In this document: in pieces, positions 1-5,673 of the stretch
Layout of the letters: each line of letters starts with the position of its first letter
How positions within the stretch are numbered: the first letter of the stretch is position 1
Source: JAFGIT01 sp016929465 [NCBI: Candidatus Coatesbacteria bacterium]
GTDB lineage: Bacteria > B130-G9
Direction of reading: 5' to 3'
Length of the DNA stretch: 5,900 nt
NCBI GenBank assembly: GCA_016929465.1
Contig: JAFGIT010000092.1
Span: 1-5,900 of the forward strand
Made by a program: the position numbers and the translations under genes
Notes under the pieces: generated by a model
What the model was told of the DNA's origin: nothing
The model's input: only the letters and a program-made list of their open reading frames with translations
Database searches by the model: none

Positions 1-451
1 ACCAGGCCTTTTCTCCATAGTAGCCGGAAATCGTCGATAGGAGCCTCTCATTCGGTTCATGATCGTGACAAACCCCAGCAGCCTGAAGGGCCAATTCAAG
101 CCAACGGTCACTCTCCTGCCCTGCCTCCTCTTTCACCATCACCAGCGCTAGAGACGCGAGATATACATTGAGTGCATCCAGCCAAGACTTGTCTTCCAGG
201 TCGCTTTCCTCGAGAGAGTCGGAGATGTATTTCTCCATTTCTGCAGCGGGCTTGAATTTTGATTCGCCGTCCCCCTCGACGAGAGAGGAGAAAAACTGAG
301 ATGGATGGACGTCATCTGGAAAAGCTGTGGAAGTAATCGGCATCTCGCTCTCATCGGCCTGCTCGGATGGGGCGGAGAGCGCAGGTGATAATAGCTGTAA
401 AGCAATCAGGAGTGTAAGGAGTGCAATCGATGAAGAGGCTATATATCTCAT
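1..451 (-). CDS. Exported protein of unknown function, 5' part only (runs off left edge)
   Basis: An open frame of 150 codons starts at ATG 449-451 and is still open at base 1, so the C-terminus lies outside the window. GAGG at 460-463 sits 8 nt before the ATG. Residues 1-27 form a typical Sec signal peptide: M-R-Y start, hydrophobic stretch IALLTLLIALQLL at 9-21, and cleavage site ALSA|PSE after residue 27. The mature part begins acidic and polar (residues 28-90). It then looks helical, with LNVYLASLALVMV at 94-106 and later segments of Leu/Ala/Glu spacing that could be TPR-like. There is a single Cys at 128. I do not recognise a family. Periplasmic or lipid-free secreted location is inferred from the signal peptide, since there is no lipobox Cys at the cleavage site. 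It has its own promoter candidate and is probably transcribed separately from the gene at 578-1189. Confidence 0.8.
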   Translation of the reverse strand, partial: MRYIASSSIALLTLLIALQLLSPALSAPSEQADESEMPITSTAFPDDVHPSQFFSSLVEGDGESKFKPAAEMEKYISDSLEESDLEDKSWLDALNVYLASLALVMVKEEAGQESDRWLELALQAAGVCHDHEPNERLLSTISGYYGEKAW

Positions 452-495
452 TTCGGCAACCTCACAGTAAATTTTGGGCCAGACGTACCGAGACA

Positions 496-505
496 TCACT
501 AGTGA
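496..505. repeat. 10-bp perfect palindrome at promoter start region (operator-like)
   Basis: TCACTAGTGA is a perfect 10-bp palindrome. It touches the first base of the predicted -10 box and covers the predicted start of transcription of the gene at 1-451, a position where a repressor would block initiation. It is short enough to occur by chance, and no second copy was seen in the window. Confidence 0.3.
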
Positions 506-533
506 GTGTAGCCGGGCGCGAACGCCGCTTCAA
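505..533 (-). promoter_or_regulatory. Sigma70-like promoter candidate for the exported-protein gene
   Basis: On the minus strand, TTGAAG (528-533, 4 of 6 to TTGACA) is separated by exactly 17 nt from TACACT (505-510, 4 of 6 to TATAAT). Transcription would start near 498, giving a leader of about 47 nt before the ATG at 451. This is a consensus match only. Confidence 0.4.
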
Positions 534-577
534 GCAAAATCGAGCCGGCGTGAAGACGAAACGAAGTTTATAGCTGC

Positions 578-1189
578 TTAGTCTTCCGGCTCCAGCAGCT
601 TGTTAAGGTCGTCGAGTATTGGCTGGACGTCGAGGCCATGGACTTTGGCGGCCTGCTCAATGCTCTCGCCGGCGGCCGATGGGCAGGAAACGCACGCCAG
701 GCCGCGCGTAAACAGCACCTTTGCGACGTCAGGATGGACCGCCAGTGCAGTTGTGAGGGGCATATCTTTCGTAAAGCGGAATTTGCCCTCTTTCCTCAGG
801 GCATCGAATTTCATTTCAGACATAGACTTCTTGAGCTCCTCCAGCTCTTTTCGCAGACCAGCTTCGAGCCGCACGAACGAATCACTCAGACTGTCGCAAG
901 TGCGCCGCAGCTCCTTTGATTTTTTGCTGTTGCCGTAAATTAGAGTGCAGAACCAAATAAGGAGCGTGATTAATGCCGCTCCAATGATTTGAGAGGGCAA
1001 GGGAGGTAGTGTGTATCGGCGCACGTGCGGCCCCCGGTCTGAATCGACAGCTGCAGGACGGCCGCCGCCTGAAGTCCACTCCGTTTTGGCCTCGAAGCTG
1101 GTCTTGCTCTCGCCAAGAAGAATCATGAACGCAAAAATGATCCCGAATACGATCAACCATTTGACAACTGATTTCGATTTATTATTCAT
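578..1189 (-). CDS. Membrane protein with coiled coil and C-terminal DUF1858-type CxxC domain
   Basis: The 203-residue product starts at ATG 1187-1189, with AAGGGG (1197-1202) 7 nt upstream. Two hydrophobic helices lie at about 9-25 and 68-85, joined by a 42-residue Gly/Pro/Arg-containing loop. Basic residues before helix 1 and KKSKELRR after helix 2 (89-96) put both ends in the cytoplasm by the positive-inside rule. Residues about 88-130 are charged and Leu-periodic, consistent with a coiled coil. Residues 138-200 match the DUF1858 family: FTKDMPLTTALAVHPDVAKVL, then a GLACVSCP motif with C166 and C169, then GESIEQAAKVHGLDV and a closing helix. DUF1858 is often found alone or joined to hybrid-cluster or other redox proteins, and its cysteines are presumed to have a redox or metal role. 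Tethering this domain to the membrane by a coiled coil is the unusual part. The exact function is unknown. It lies 109 nt behind the SxtK-like gene, so co-transcription is uncertain. Confidence 0.85.
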   Translation of the reverse strand: MNNKSKSVVKWLIVFGIIFAFMILLGESKTSFEAKTEWTSGGGRPAAVDSDRGPHVRRYTLPPLPSQIIGAALITLLIWFCTLIYGNSKKSKELRRTCDSLSDSFVRLEAGLRKELEELKKSMSEMKFDALRKEGKFRFTKDMPLTTALAVHPDVAKVLFTRGLACVSCPSAAGESIEQAAKVHGLDVQPILDDLNKLLEPED

Positions 1190-1237
1190 GCCTAATCCCC
1201 TTGCAGAAATGGGTCAATCTTGCGCCCATTGTATATC

Positions 1238-1258
1238 GGGCAGACACAAGGCCTGCCC
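1238..1258. repeat. Inverted repeat (6-bp GC-rich stem) in intergenic region
   Basis: GGGCAG (1238-1243) and CTGCCC (1253-1258) can pair around a 9-nt loop. It lies 40 nt beyond the stop of the 52-residue membrane peptide gene and about 50 nt before the DUF1858 gene, both on the minus strand. No run of T follows on either strand, so it is not a convincing intrinsic terminator. It may be a weak one, or part of the repeated motif noted at 1249-1259 and 1503-1513. Confidence 0.35.
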
Positions 1259-1259
1259 C
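1249..1259. repeat. Short direct repeat AGGCCTGCCCC, copy 1
   Basis: The 11-base string is identical to 1503-1513. The bases before both copies are also similar (GACACA here, GACACGCG there). Both copies lie just downstream of a minus-strand stop codon, one after the SxtK-like gene and one after the SxtJ-like gene. A copied intergenic segment is possible, but so is chance. Confidence 0.3.
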
Positions 1260-1298
1260 TAAATCAGCAGATCATGCAGCGCGAGGCGCCAGCCATAT

Positions 1299-1457
1299 CT
1301 AGAACAAAGTATAGATAAATGGCGCCAGAGCGGAGCTTTCGCCGAAGATGATGATCACTCCCATCAGGAGCAACACAAATACTATCGGCAGCAGCCAGAA
1401 TTTCTTTCTGATCCTGAGAAACTGCCAGAGCTCTTTCGCTATTCCTATCTTACCCAT
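1299..1457 (-). CDS. SxtK / DUF5989-type small membrane protein (52 residues)
   Basis: The frame runs from ATG 1455-1457 to TAG 1299-1301. An in-frame TGA two codons upstream of the ATG (1461-1463) fixes the start. The only ribosome-binding signal is a weak GGA about 6 nt before the ATG. The product opens with an amphipathic, basic stretch, KELWQFLRIRKKFW (8-21). One transmembrane helix follows, LLPIVFVLLLMGVIIIF (22-38), and then a conserved-looking tail, ESSALAPFIYTLF (40-52). This arrangement (ELW-FLR-RKK, LLP, a helix, SSALAPFIYTLF at the very end) is that of the DUF5989 family, the group to which the small SxtK protein of saxitoxin clusters belongs. These peptides usually accompany a carbamoyltransferase and a SxtJ protein, as here, in the same order and strand. 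The biochemical role is unknown; an accessory subunit that anchors or regulates the carbamoyltransferase at the membrane is inference. Confidence 0.9.
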   Translation of the reverse strand: MGKIGIAKELWQFLRIRKKFWLLPIVFVLLLMGVIIIFGESSALAPFIYTLF

Positions 1458-1502
1458 AGCTCATCCATGAATGTTTGCGTGCAATTCAATTACTGACACG
1501 CG

Positions 1503-1513
1503 AGGCCTGCCCC
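1503..1513. repeat. Short direct repeat AGGCCTGCCCC, copy 2
   Basis: This is the second copy of the 11-base string at 1249-1259, located in the 81-nt gap between the SxtJ-like and SxtK-like genes. Unlike copy 1, it has no downstream partner to form a hairpin. Confidence 0.3.
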
Positions 1514-1538
1514 CATACGGCGCCAATTTCGTGGGCTA

Positions 1539-1961
1539 TCAGAACTGCCTCGTGTATCGCTCAAGTCCTTCTCTCGGCGCCTCCTTCGCAATCCAGAAGC
1601 TGGTCTTTGAGGACCTGAAATCTCTGTGCAGAGGATCGCGCCCAACTAATCTCATAATAATGCCTATTGGCGTGAAAACAAGGTAGAACATCGAAGTCAG
1701 CAATAGCCGCGTCATGCACCAGCCGATTGCATGGGCTATGATCATCCATATTCTGAAGGCCGGGATGAGAGGCCTCGGCGCAGCAAGCGCTATGATAAAA
1801 ATGACTGCGGCGATACATGCGAGGACGAGGCCGACGGGCACACCCTCGGGGTAGCCGCGAATTATGTATCGAACCGTTGTCAATACGACCACCAGCGCTA
1901 GCAATACGCCGGTGAATGTCCTGAGCTGTTTGATTTCGTTACCTGTAATTTCCTTTTTCAT
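1539..1961 (-). CDS. SxtJ-family membrane protein
   Basis: The 140-residue product starts at ATG 1959-1961, whose A is also the last base of the carbamoyltransferase TGA (TGATG overlap), so translational coupling is likely. An in-frame TTG one codon earlier (1962-1964) is a possible alternative start and is slightly better spaced from AAGGAG at 1976-1981. Hydrophobic segments lie at about 16-34 and 41-60, with a long pair within 71-103. Family-like landmarks are PRPLIPAFRIWM (62-73), TPIGIIMRLVGRDPL (97-111), SFW (121-123) and the terminal RYTRQF (135-140). These match the SxtJ family, named from the saxitoxin cluster, where it follows the carbamoyltransferase gene. No enzymatic activity is established for it. 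Here it sits between the carbamoyltransferase and the SxtK-like peptide, the same order as sxtI-J-K, and probably forms a membrane partner of the transferase (inference). Confidence 0.9.
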   Translation of the reverse strand: MKKEITGNEIKQLRTFTGVLLALVVVLTTVRYIIRGYPEGVPVGLVLACIAAVIFIIALAAPRPLIPAFRIWMIIAHAIGWCMTRLLLTSMFYLVFTPIGIIMRLVGRDPLHRDFRSSKTSFWIAKEAPREGLERYTRQF

Positions 1962-3775
1962 CAATCCGGCGGGAACTCCTTTTTCCAGTCGTCCGGCTCT
2001 TCCCAGGCCGGTTGCTTAGTCTTGTCCAGAATGAACGAGCCGACAGCGAGATAATCCATCCTCGTCCGCATGAAGCACCTATAAGCATCCTCGGGGGTGC
2101 AGATTATCGGCTCGCCGCGAACGTTGAACGAAGTGTTGATTATGACCGGGCAGCCGGTCAGTTTCTTGAATTCCGAAATGATAGAATGATAGAGCGGATT
2201 GTCATCCTTATCGACTGTCTGAACACGCGCGGAGTAATCGACGTGGGTGATTGCGGGCACATCGGACCGCTTCAGCCTTAGCTTATCGAGCCCAAACAGG
2301 CCCTTCGCCTGCTCGTGCTCTATGCGGCGTTTCTCTTTAACAGGAGCCACGAGCAGCATATAGGGGCTTTCGCATTCCATCTCGAAATAATCCGAGACGT
2401 CCTCACGAAGAACGGTAGGGGCGAATGGCCTGAACGACTCCCTGAACTTGATCTTCTTGTTCATGATGGTCTGCATTTCCTCGGACCTGGCATCCCCGAT
2501 GATGCTCCTTCCACCGAGAGCTCGCGGTCCGAACTCCATCCTGCCCTGGCAAAGGCCAACCACCTTCTCGCTTGCTATGAGCTTCGCTATTGCGCTCGGA
2601 AGTCCATCGGTTGGAACTCTCTCATACGCCGCGCCCTGAGCCTTCAGGAAGAGCTCGATCTCGTCGTCTGAGAAGACCGGGCCAAGCAGCGAGGCCTTCT
2701 GCGAGTCCCTTGCGCCGTCCGCCTTCCGTTCATGGCCGAGATACTGGTACCACGCGAAGAGCGCGACGCCCAGAGCGCCACCTGCGTCCCCGGCCGCGGG
2801 CTGTACCCAGATGCGATCGAATGGCCCCTCTCGCAGGATACGCCCGTTGCCAACGCAATTGAGCGCAACACCACCGGCAAGGCAGAGGTTCTCGAGGCCA
2901 GTCTCCTTCTGGACGTGGTTCGCCATCTTGAGCATGACCTCCTCCGTAACCTCCTGAACCGACCTTGCGAGGTCCATGTCACGCTGCCTGATGGGCGATT
3001 CGGGCTTTCTTGGAGGCCCGCCAAAGGCTTTGTTGAAGCGTTCATTCGTCATCGTTAGGCCAGCGCAGTAATCGAAGTAGTCCATGTTCATCACGAAAGA
3101 GCCGTCGTCGCAGACTCTGATGAGATGCTCGTAAATGAGGTCAACATATTTCGGCTCTCCGTAGGGGGCAAGTCCCATGACCTTATACTCACCGGAGTTG
3201 ACCCTGAAGCCGGTGTAGTAGGTGAACGCCGAATAGAGCAGCCCGAGCGAATGCGGGAAGTGCAGCTCCTTCAGTATCTCGACCTGGTTTCCCCTGCCAA
3301 CTCCGTAGCTCGCGGTCGCCCACTCTCCAACGCCGTCTAGAGTCAGGATAGCAGCCTCCTCGAATGGTGATGGGAAGAAAGCGCTAGCCGCGTGTGATTC
3401 GTGGTGCTCCGTGAAGAGGAGTTCACCTTCGAAGCCAAGCTCCTGCTTCAGCACATCGCGAATCCAGAGCTTCTTTGTCAGCCAGAGTGGCATCGCCTTC
3501 AAAAACGAACTGATGCCGCGCGGCGCGTATGCAAGGTACGTCTCAAGGAGCCGCTCGAATTTCAGAAACGGTTTGTCATAGAAGCCGACATAGTCCAATT
3601 CCTGCACCGATATGCCTGCATGCGCCAGGCAGTATTCGACCGCATTCTTAGGGAAATTGAAGTCGTGCTTCTTGCGAGTGAAGCGCTCTTCCTGAGCGGC
3701 CGCAACAATTTCGCCATCAATCACAAGCGCCGCTGCGCTATCGTGATAATATGCTGATATGCCAAGTATTTTCAT
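1961..3775 (-). CDS. O-carbamoyltransferase, NodU/TobZ/SxtI family
   Basis: The 604-residue product is of normal length for the family. ATG 3773-3775 is chosen because it gives the family N-terminus MKILGISAYYHDSAAAL and has GGAAGG (3780-3785) just upstream. The frame extends 21 codons further to 3838, but those residues are not family-like and would span the promoter candidate. Such enzymes use carbamoyl phosphate and ATP to form carbamoyl-adenylate, then pass the carbamoyl group to a hydroxyl of the acceptor. The N-terminal Kae1-like domain shows H11, HHESHA (124-129, metal-binding histidines), DGVGEWAT (147-154), AGGVALNC (300-307) and PAAGDAGGALG (326-336). The C-terminal domain shows GRMEFGPRALGGRSI (411-425), the FRESFRPFAPTVL segment (444-456) and NTSFNVRGEPI (547-557). 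All key motifs look intact, so it should be active; the cytoplasm is the expected location. It is the first gene of a minus-strand operon with SxtJ- and SxtK-like genes. The substrate cannot be told from the sequence. Confidence 0.95.
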   Translation of the reverse strand: MKILGISAYYHDSAAALVIDGEIVAAAQEERFTRKKHDFNFPKNAVEYCLAHAGISVQELDYVGFYDKPFLKFERLLETYLAYAPRGISSFLKAMPLWLTKKLWIRDVLKQELGFEGELLFTEHHESHAASAFFPSPFEEAAILTLDGVGEWATASYGVGRGNQVEILKELHFPHSLGLLYSAFTYYTGFRVNSGEYKVMGLAPYGEPKYVDLIYEHLIRVCDDGSFVMNMDYFDYCAGLTMTNERFNKAFGGPPRKPESPIRQRDMDLARSVQEVTEEVMLKMANHVQKETGLENLCLAGGVALNCVGNGRILREGPFDRIWVQPAAGDAGGALGVALFAWYQYLGHERKADGARDSQKASLLGPVFSDDEIELFLKAQGAAYERVPTDGLPSAIAKLIASEKVVGLCQGRMEFGPRALGGRSIIGDARSEEMQTIMNKKIKFRESFRPFAPTVLREDVSDYFEMECESPYMLLVAPVKEKRRIEHEQAKGLFGLDKLRLKRSDVPAITHVDYSARVQTVDKDDNPLYHSIISEFKKLTGCPVIINTSFNVRGEPIICTPEDAYRCFMRTRMDYLAVGSFILDKTKQPAWEEPDDWKKEFPPD

Positions 3776-3820
3776 TGAGCCTTCCGGATAAAATTTAGAT
3801 TCATTGGGAACGGATAGGCA

Positions 3821-3849
3821 ATAATAGGTTTTGTACAATCGCTATGCAA
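3821..3849 (-). promoter_or_regulatory. Sigma70-like promoter candidate for the carbamoyltransferase operon
   Basis: On the minus strand, TTGCAT (3844-3849) and TATTAT (3821-3826, 5 of 6 to TATAAT) are 17 nt apart. Transcription would start near 3814, leaving a leader of about 39 nt before the ATG at 3775. A perfect 8-bp palindrome, TTGTACAA (3831-3838), lies in the spacer and could be an operator half-site or chance. This is a consensus match only. Confidence 0.4.
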
Positions 3850-3893
3850 TAACATTGTCAATCTAAACTCAATGCCTCGAGGGAGGCAAAAGA

Positions 3894-4121
3894 ATGAATA
3901 AAGAAGAGTCGAACGTACAGAGCAAGGGATATAAAGATATGCTTCTACTATTGGTGTTCATAGTTGCTTACTTGTTGCTTCAGTTGGTCATTCTACCCTA
4001 TTTTGGGGTTAGCACATGACTGTCCAACGCATGTAGTGTCGGGTCACGGCACGAACAGGAAAAGGACCAGAGCACATCGGGACCGGTCCAAGAAGAGATT
4101 GTTCCGCGCGATGCTGAATAG
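3894..4121 (+). CDS. Candidate small membrane selenoprotein (in-frame TGA at codon 42); otherwise a 41-residue peptide ending at 4019
   Basis: ATG 3894-3896 is preceded by GGGAGG (3881-3886) with a 7-nt spacer, one of the best ribosome binding sites in the window. The first 41 codons give a polar, Lys/Glu-containing head (1-15), one membrane helix (MLLLLVFIVAYLLLQLVIL, 16-34) and LPYFGVST (34-41). The next codon is TGA (4017-4019). The frame stays open for 33 more codons to TAG (4119-4121). Read as selenocysteine, the product has 75 residues. Sec42 would be followed by LSNAC, so Sec and Cys47 are four residues apart, and then by a hydrophilic tail rich in Glu, Gln and Asp. A stem-loop of bacterial SECIS type lies at the right distance (4032-4057). 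It diverges from the carbamoyltransferase operon and precedes the SGNH hydrolase by 63 nt on the same strand, so it may share their pathway. If TGA is a plain stop, this is a 41-residue single-helix peptide. I cannot name a family. Being a real gene is likely; Sec insertion is a hypothesis. Confidence 0.6.
4032..4057 (+). promoter_or_regulatory. Candidate bacterial SECIS element after the TGA at 4017-4019
   Basis: Upper stem GTGTC (4036-4040) pairs with GGCAC (4048-4052), including one G-U pair, around the 7-nt loop GGGTCAC (4041-4047). Below a small internal loop (A4035 against G4053-A4054), TGT (4032-4034) pairs with ACA (4055-4057). The loop begins 21 nt after the TGA. Known bacterial SECIS elements have a short apical loop with a G in its first positions roughly 16-37 nt after the UGA. 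The E. coli fdhF loop contains GGUC, as this one does. The pairing was found by eye and no folding energy was calculated. Confidence 0.45.
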
Positions 4122-4184
4122 AGGTTCCGGTTGAGTGCGGCTTCGGAATTAACTAGACATTTTGCCTATTGAACCTCAGCACCG

Positions 4185-5375
4185 ATGAAGCGAGCCGCGC
4201 TAAATCTGATCCTCGTGGTGACTTCGCTCATGATCGCGGTTCTCGGGGCTGAGCTGGTTCTCCATTGGTTGATTCCCCGGCCCGGTCCTCACGAGGTCAA
4301 GCTCTTCTATGAACATGATGATCTGCTCGGATGGCATCTGATACCGAATGAGGAAGGTCTGCTGGATGACATCGAGTACTCGGTCCACAAGAAAATAAAC
4401 TCGAAGTGCTTGAGAGGGCCTGAATGGCCCTACGAGAAGCCGTCCGACAATACCTACAGGATCCTCTGCATCGGAGATTCATACTGCGAGGGCTACTCGG
4501 TCGATCTCGAGGATTTGTTCGAGGTCCAACTGGAGAGAATGCTGAACGCGGGAAGCGAGGGCACGACCTTCGAAGTCATCAACGGGGGAACTGGTGGATA
4601 CAGCACGGACCAGGAGCTTCTATTCTTCGAGACAGAAGGCTACAAGTATCATCCCGACCTGGTTGTCCTGCTCGTATATTACAATGATATTGCTGTGAAT
4701 ACGCAGAGCGACTACTGGGATACTCCCAAGCCGATGTTCGTCCTGAAGGGAAATGGAGAGCTGAACCTGACGAACGTCCCTGTGCCCAAGCCTGGCGTAC
4801 GGACAAGGTCGCTCTGGGAGTGGCTTGATTCGAATTCTCGAATCTATGGCTTTCTGGCGGACGCAATTAGCAGAATCTGGGGCAGCTGCTTCGGTGATCC
4901 GGACGAATTGCCTCCGATGCCACCCTCCTACAAGGAGTACATAGTATTTCAGCGATTCCCATCCAGGGAAAACCTCGAGGCATGGCGACTTATGAAAGCC
5001 CTCCTTAATAGGCTCAACACGAAGGTCGAGTCAGCTGGCGCAGAGCTCCTCGTGTTCTGCATCCCCTTCAAAGGGTCGGTCTACCGGGACGAGTTTGAGG
5101 GACTTGTTCGGCATTGGCGAGTTCCCAGAGAATTGTGCGATCCTGATAGATTTCGTCGTGACCTCGCTGAGGCGTGCGCCGAATCGTCGATACAGATGAT
5201 AGACCCGCAAGAGCGGTTCGAGAGAGAGGCGGCGATTCTCGGCGATGAAGGCAGAAGGCTGTACTTCCCGAACGATGACCACTGGACACCCGAGGGGAAT
5301 GATCTGGTTGCCGAGATCCTATACGACTATATCAACGGCCGCCATGCAAACCGCGTCAGAGAACAGGGAGATTAA
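4185..5375 (+). CDS. Membrane-anchored SGNH/GDSL-family hydrolase (SxtL-like)
   Basis: The 396-residue product starts at ATG 4185-4187. No clear Shine-Dalgarno precedes it, but the start gives a proper N-terminus: Lys-Arg and then a hydrophobic helix (about 5-29) with no evident cleavage site, so a signal anchor with the enzyme on the outer side of the membrane is likely. SGNH blocks are visible: block I IGDSYCEG with nucleophile Ser99; block II INGGTGGYSTDQ (132-143), whose glycines supply the oxyanion hole; block III VYYNDI with Asn167; and block V NDDHWTPEGN with Asp364 and His366 completing the triad. The family hydrolyses esters, often acetyl groups on sugars or envelope glycans. The insertion between blocks III and V (about 175-280) is of unknown role. 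It follows the small candidate selenoprotein gene and is divergent from the carbamoyltransferase operon, so it supplies the SxtL-like fourth member of the set. A weak promoter candidate (TTGAGT 4131-4136, TAGACA 4154-4159) lies upstream. The substrate is unknown. Confidence 0.92.
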   Translation: MKRAALNLILVVTSLMIAVLGAELVLHWLIPRPGPHEVKLFYEHDDLLGWHLIPNEEGLLDDIEYSVHKKINSKCLRGPEWPYEKPSDNTYRILCIGDSYCEGYSVDLEDLFEVQLERMLNAGSEGTTFEVINGGTGGYSTDQELLFFETEGYKYHPDLVVLLVYYNDIAVNTQSDYWDTPKPMFVLKGNGELNLTNVPVPKPGVRTRSLWEWLDSNSRIYGFLADAISRIWGSCFGDPDELPPMPPSYKEYIVFQRFPSRENLEAWRLMKALLNRLNTKVESAGAELLVFCIPFKGSVYRDEFEGLVRHWRVPRELCDPDRFRRDLAEACAESSIQMIDPQERFEREAAILGDEGRRLYFPNDDHWTPEGNDLVAEILYDYINGRHANRVREQGD

Positions 5376-5394
5376 GCCAGAGCCGATATCTGCT

Positions 5395-5658
5395 TTAGCG
5401 ATCGCACGGCTCGCTTCTGCCACAGCACGGCGTTGACCTGTCGCAGTCGCCGCGTCTCCCGTGACCCTGGCATGATTGAGCGCGGGCATCGGTTGCATAA
5501 AAACCATCTCCTTTGAGAATGAAGCCGGCTCCACCAGTAACAATGCGCCGCGCCTTGCCTCCACAATCAGGGCATTTATCCAACGGTTCGTCGCTCATTG
5601 CTTGCTGGACATCGAAGTGCCTACCGCAAGCTGTGCACTCGTATTCGTAAGTTGGCAT
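5395..5658 (-). CDS. FmdB-family zinc ribbon protein
   Basis: The 87-residue product starts at ATG 5656-5658, about 8 nt after a G-rich ribosome binding site (near 5667-5672). The start MPTYEYECTACGRHFD and the pairs C8-x2-C11 and C29-x2-C32 (KCPDCGG) form the four-Cys zinc ribbon of the FmdB group. GGAGFILKGDGFYATD (42-57) is the usual stretch after it. The C-terminal 30 residues carry further cysteines (C63, C72, C78, C79, C85) ending TPCCGRSEPCDR, a tail common in this group that could bind another metal. The family is named after a proposed regulator of amidase genes, but its real function is poorly known. It lies 15 nt behind larC on the same strand, so the two are likely one operon, which hints at a link to nickel or cofactor metabolism (inference). 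Its stop is 19 nt from the convergent SGNH gene, with no clear terminator between them. Confidence 0.9.
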   Translation of the reverse strand: MPTYEYECTACGRHFDVQQAMSDEPLDKCPDCGGKARRIVTGGAGFILKGDGFYATDARAQSCQGHGRRGDCDRSTPCCGRSEPCDR

Positions 5659-5673
5659 TGGATTTTCCCCCCG

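Noticed and set aside
148-405. Minus-strand open frame of 85 codons
   Set aside because: It lies in another frame of the longer signal-peptide gene at 1-451 and its product is low in coding character (Ser/Arg/Pro-rich). The real gene is open to the window edge.
600-938. Plus-strand frames opposite the DUF1858 gene
   Set aside because: They overlap a gene with clear domain matches, have no good ribosome binding sites and resemble nothing known.
1238-1258. Intrinsic terminator between the SxtK-like and DUF1858 genes
   Set aside because: The 6-bp stem is not followed by a T run on either strand; it is kept only as an inverted repeat.
1962-1964. TTG as start of the SxtJ-like gene
   Set aside because: The ATG one codon later overlaps the preceding TGA in a usual coupling arrangement. 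TTG remains possible, but it adds only one residue.
2012-3757. Several plus-strand open frames opposite the carbamoyltransferase
   Set aside because: They are antisense to a complete, motif-rich gene. Their products are Arg/Pro-rich or of random composition and no family is recognisable.
3776-3838. Longer N-terminus of the carbamoyltransferase from a start at 3838
   Set aside because: The extra 21 residues are unlike the family, which begins with MKILGI. The ATG at 3775 has its own GGAAGG site, and the extension would cover the promoter candidate.
4017-4019. TGA as reassigned sense codon (e.g. Trp) rather than Sec
   Set aside because: The carbamoyltransferase in this window ends at TGA in the expected place, so TGA works as a stop here and the standard code applies.
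4080-4089. Palindrome GGACCGGTCC within the read-through part of the small gene
   Set aside because: It is a perfect 10-bp palindrome with no loop space for a useful RNA hairpin and no second copy. It is probably chance.
4125-4148. Hairpin TTCCG/CGGAA as terminator of the small gene
   Set aside because: The stem has only 5 bp, the loop is 14 nt, and no T run follows.
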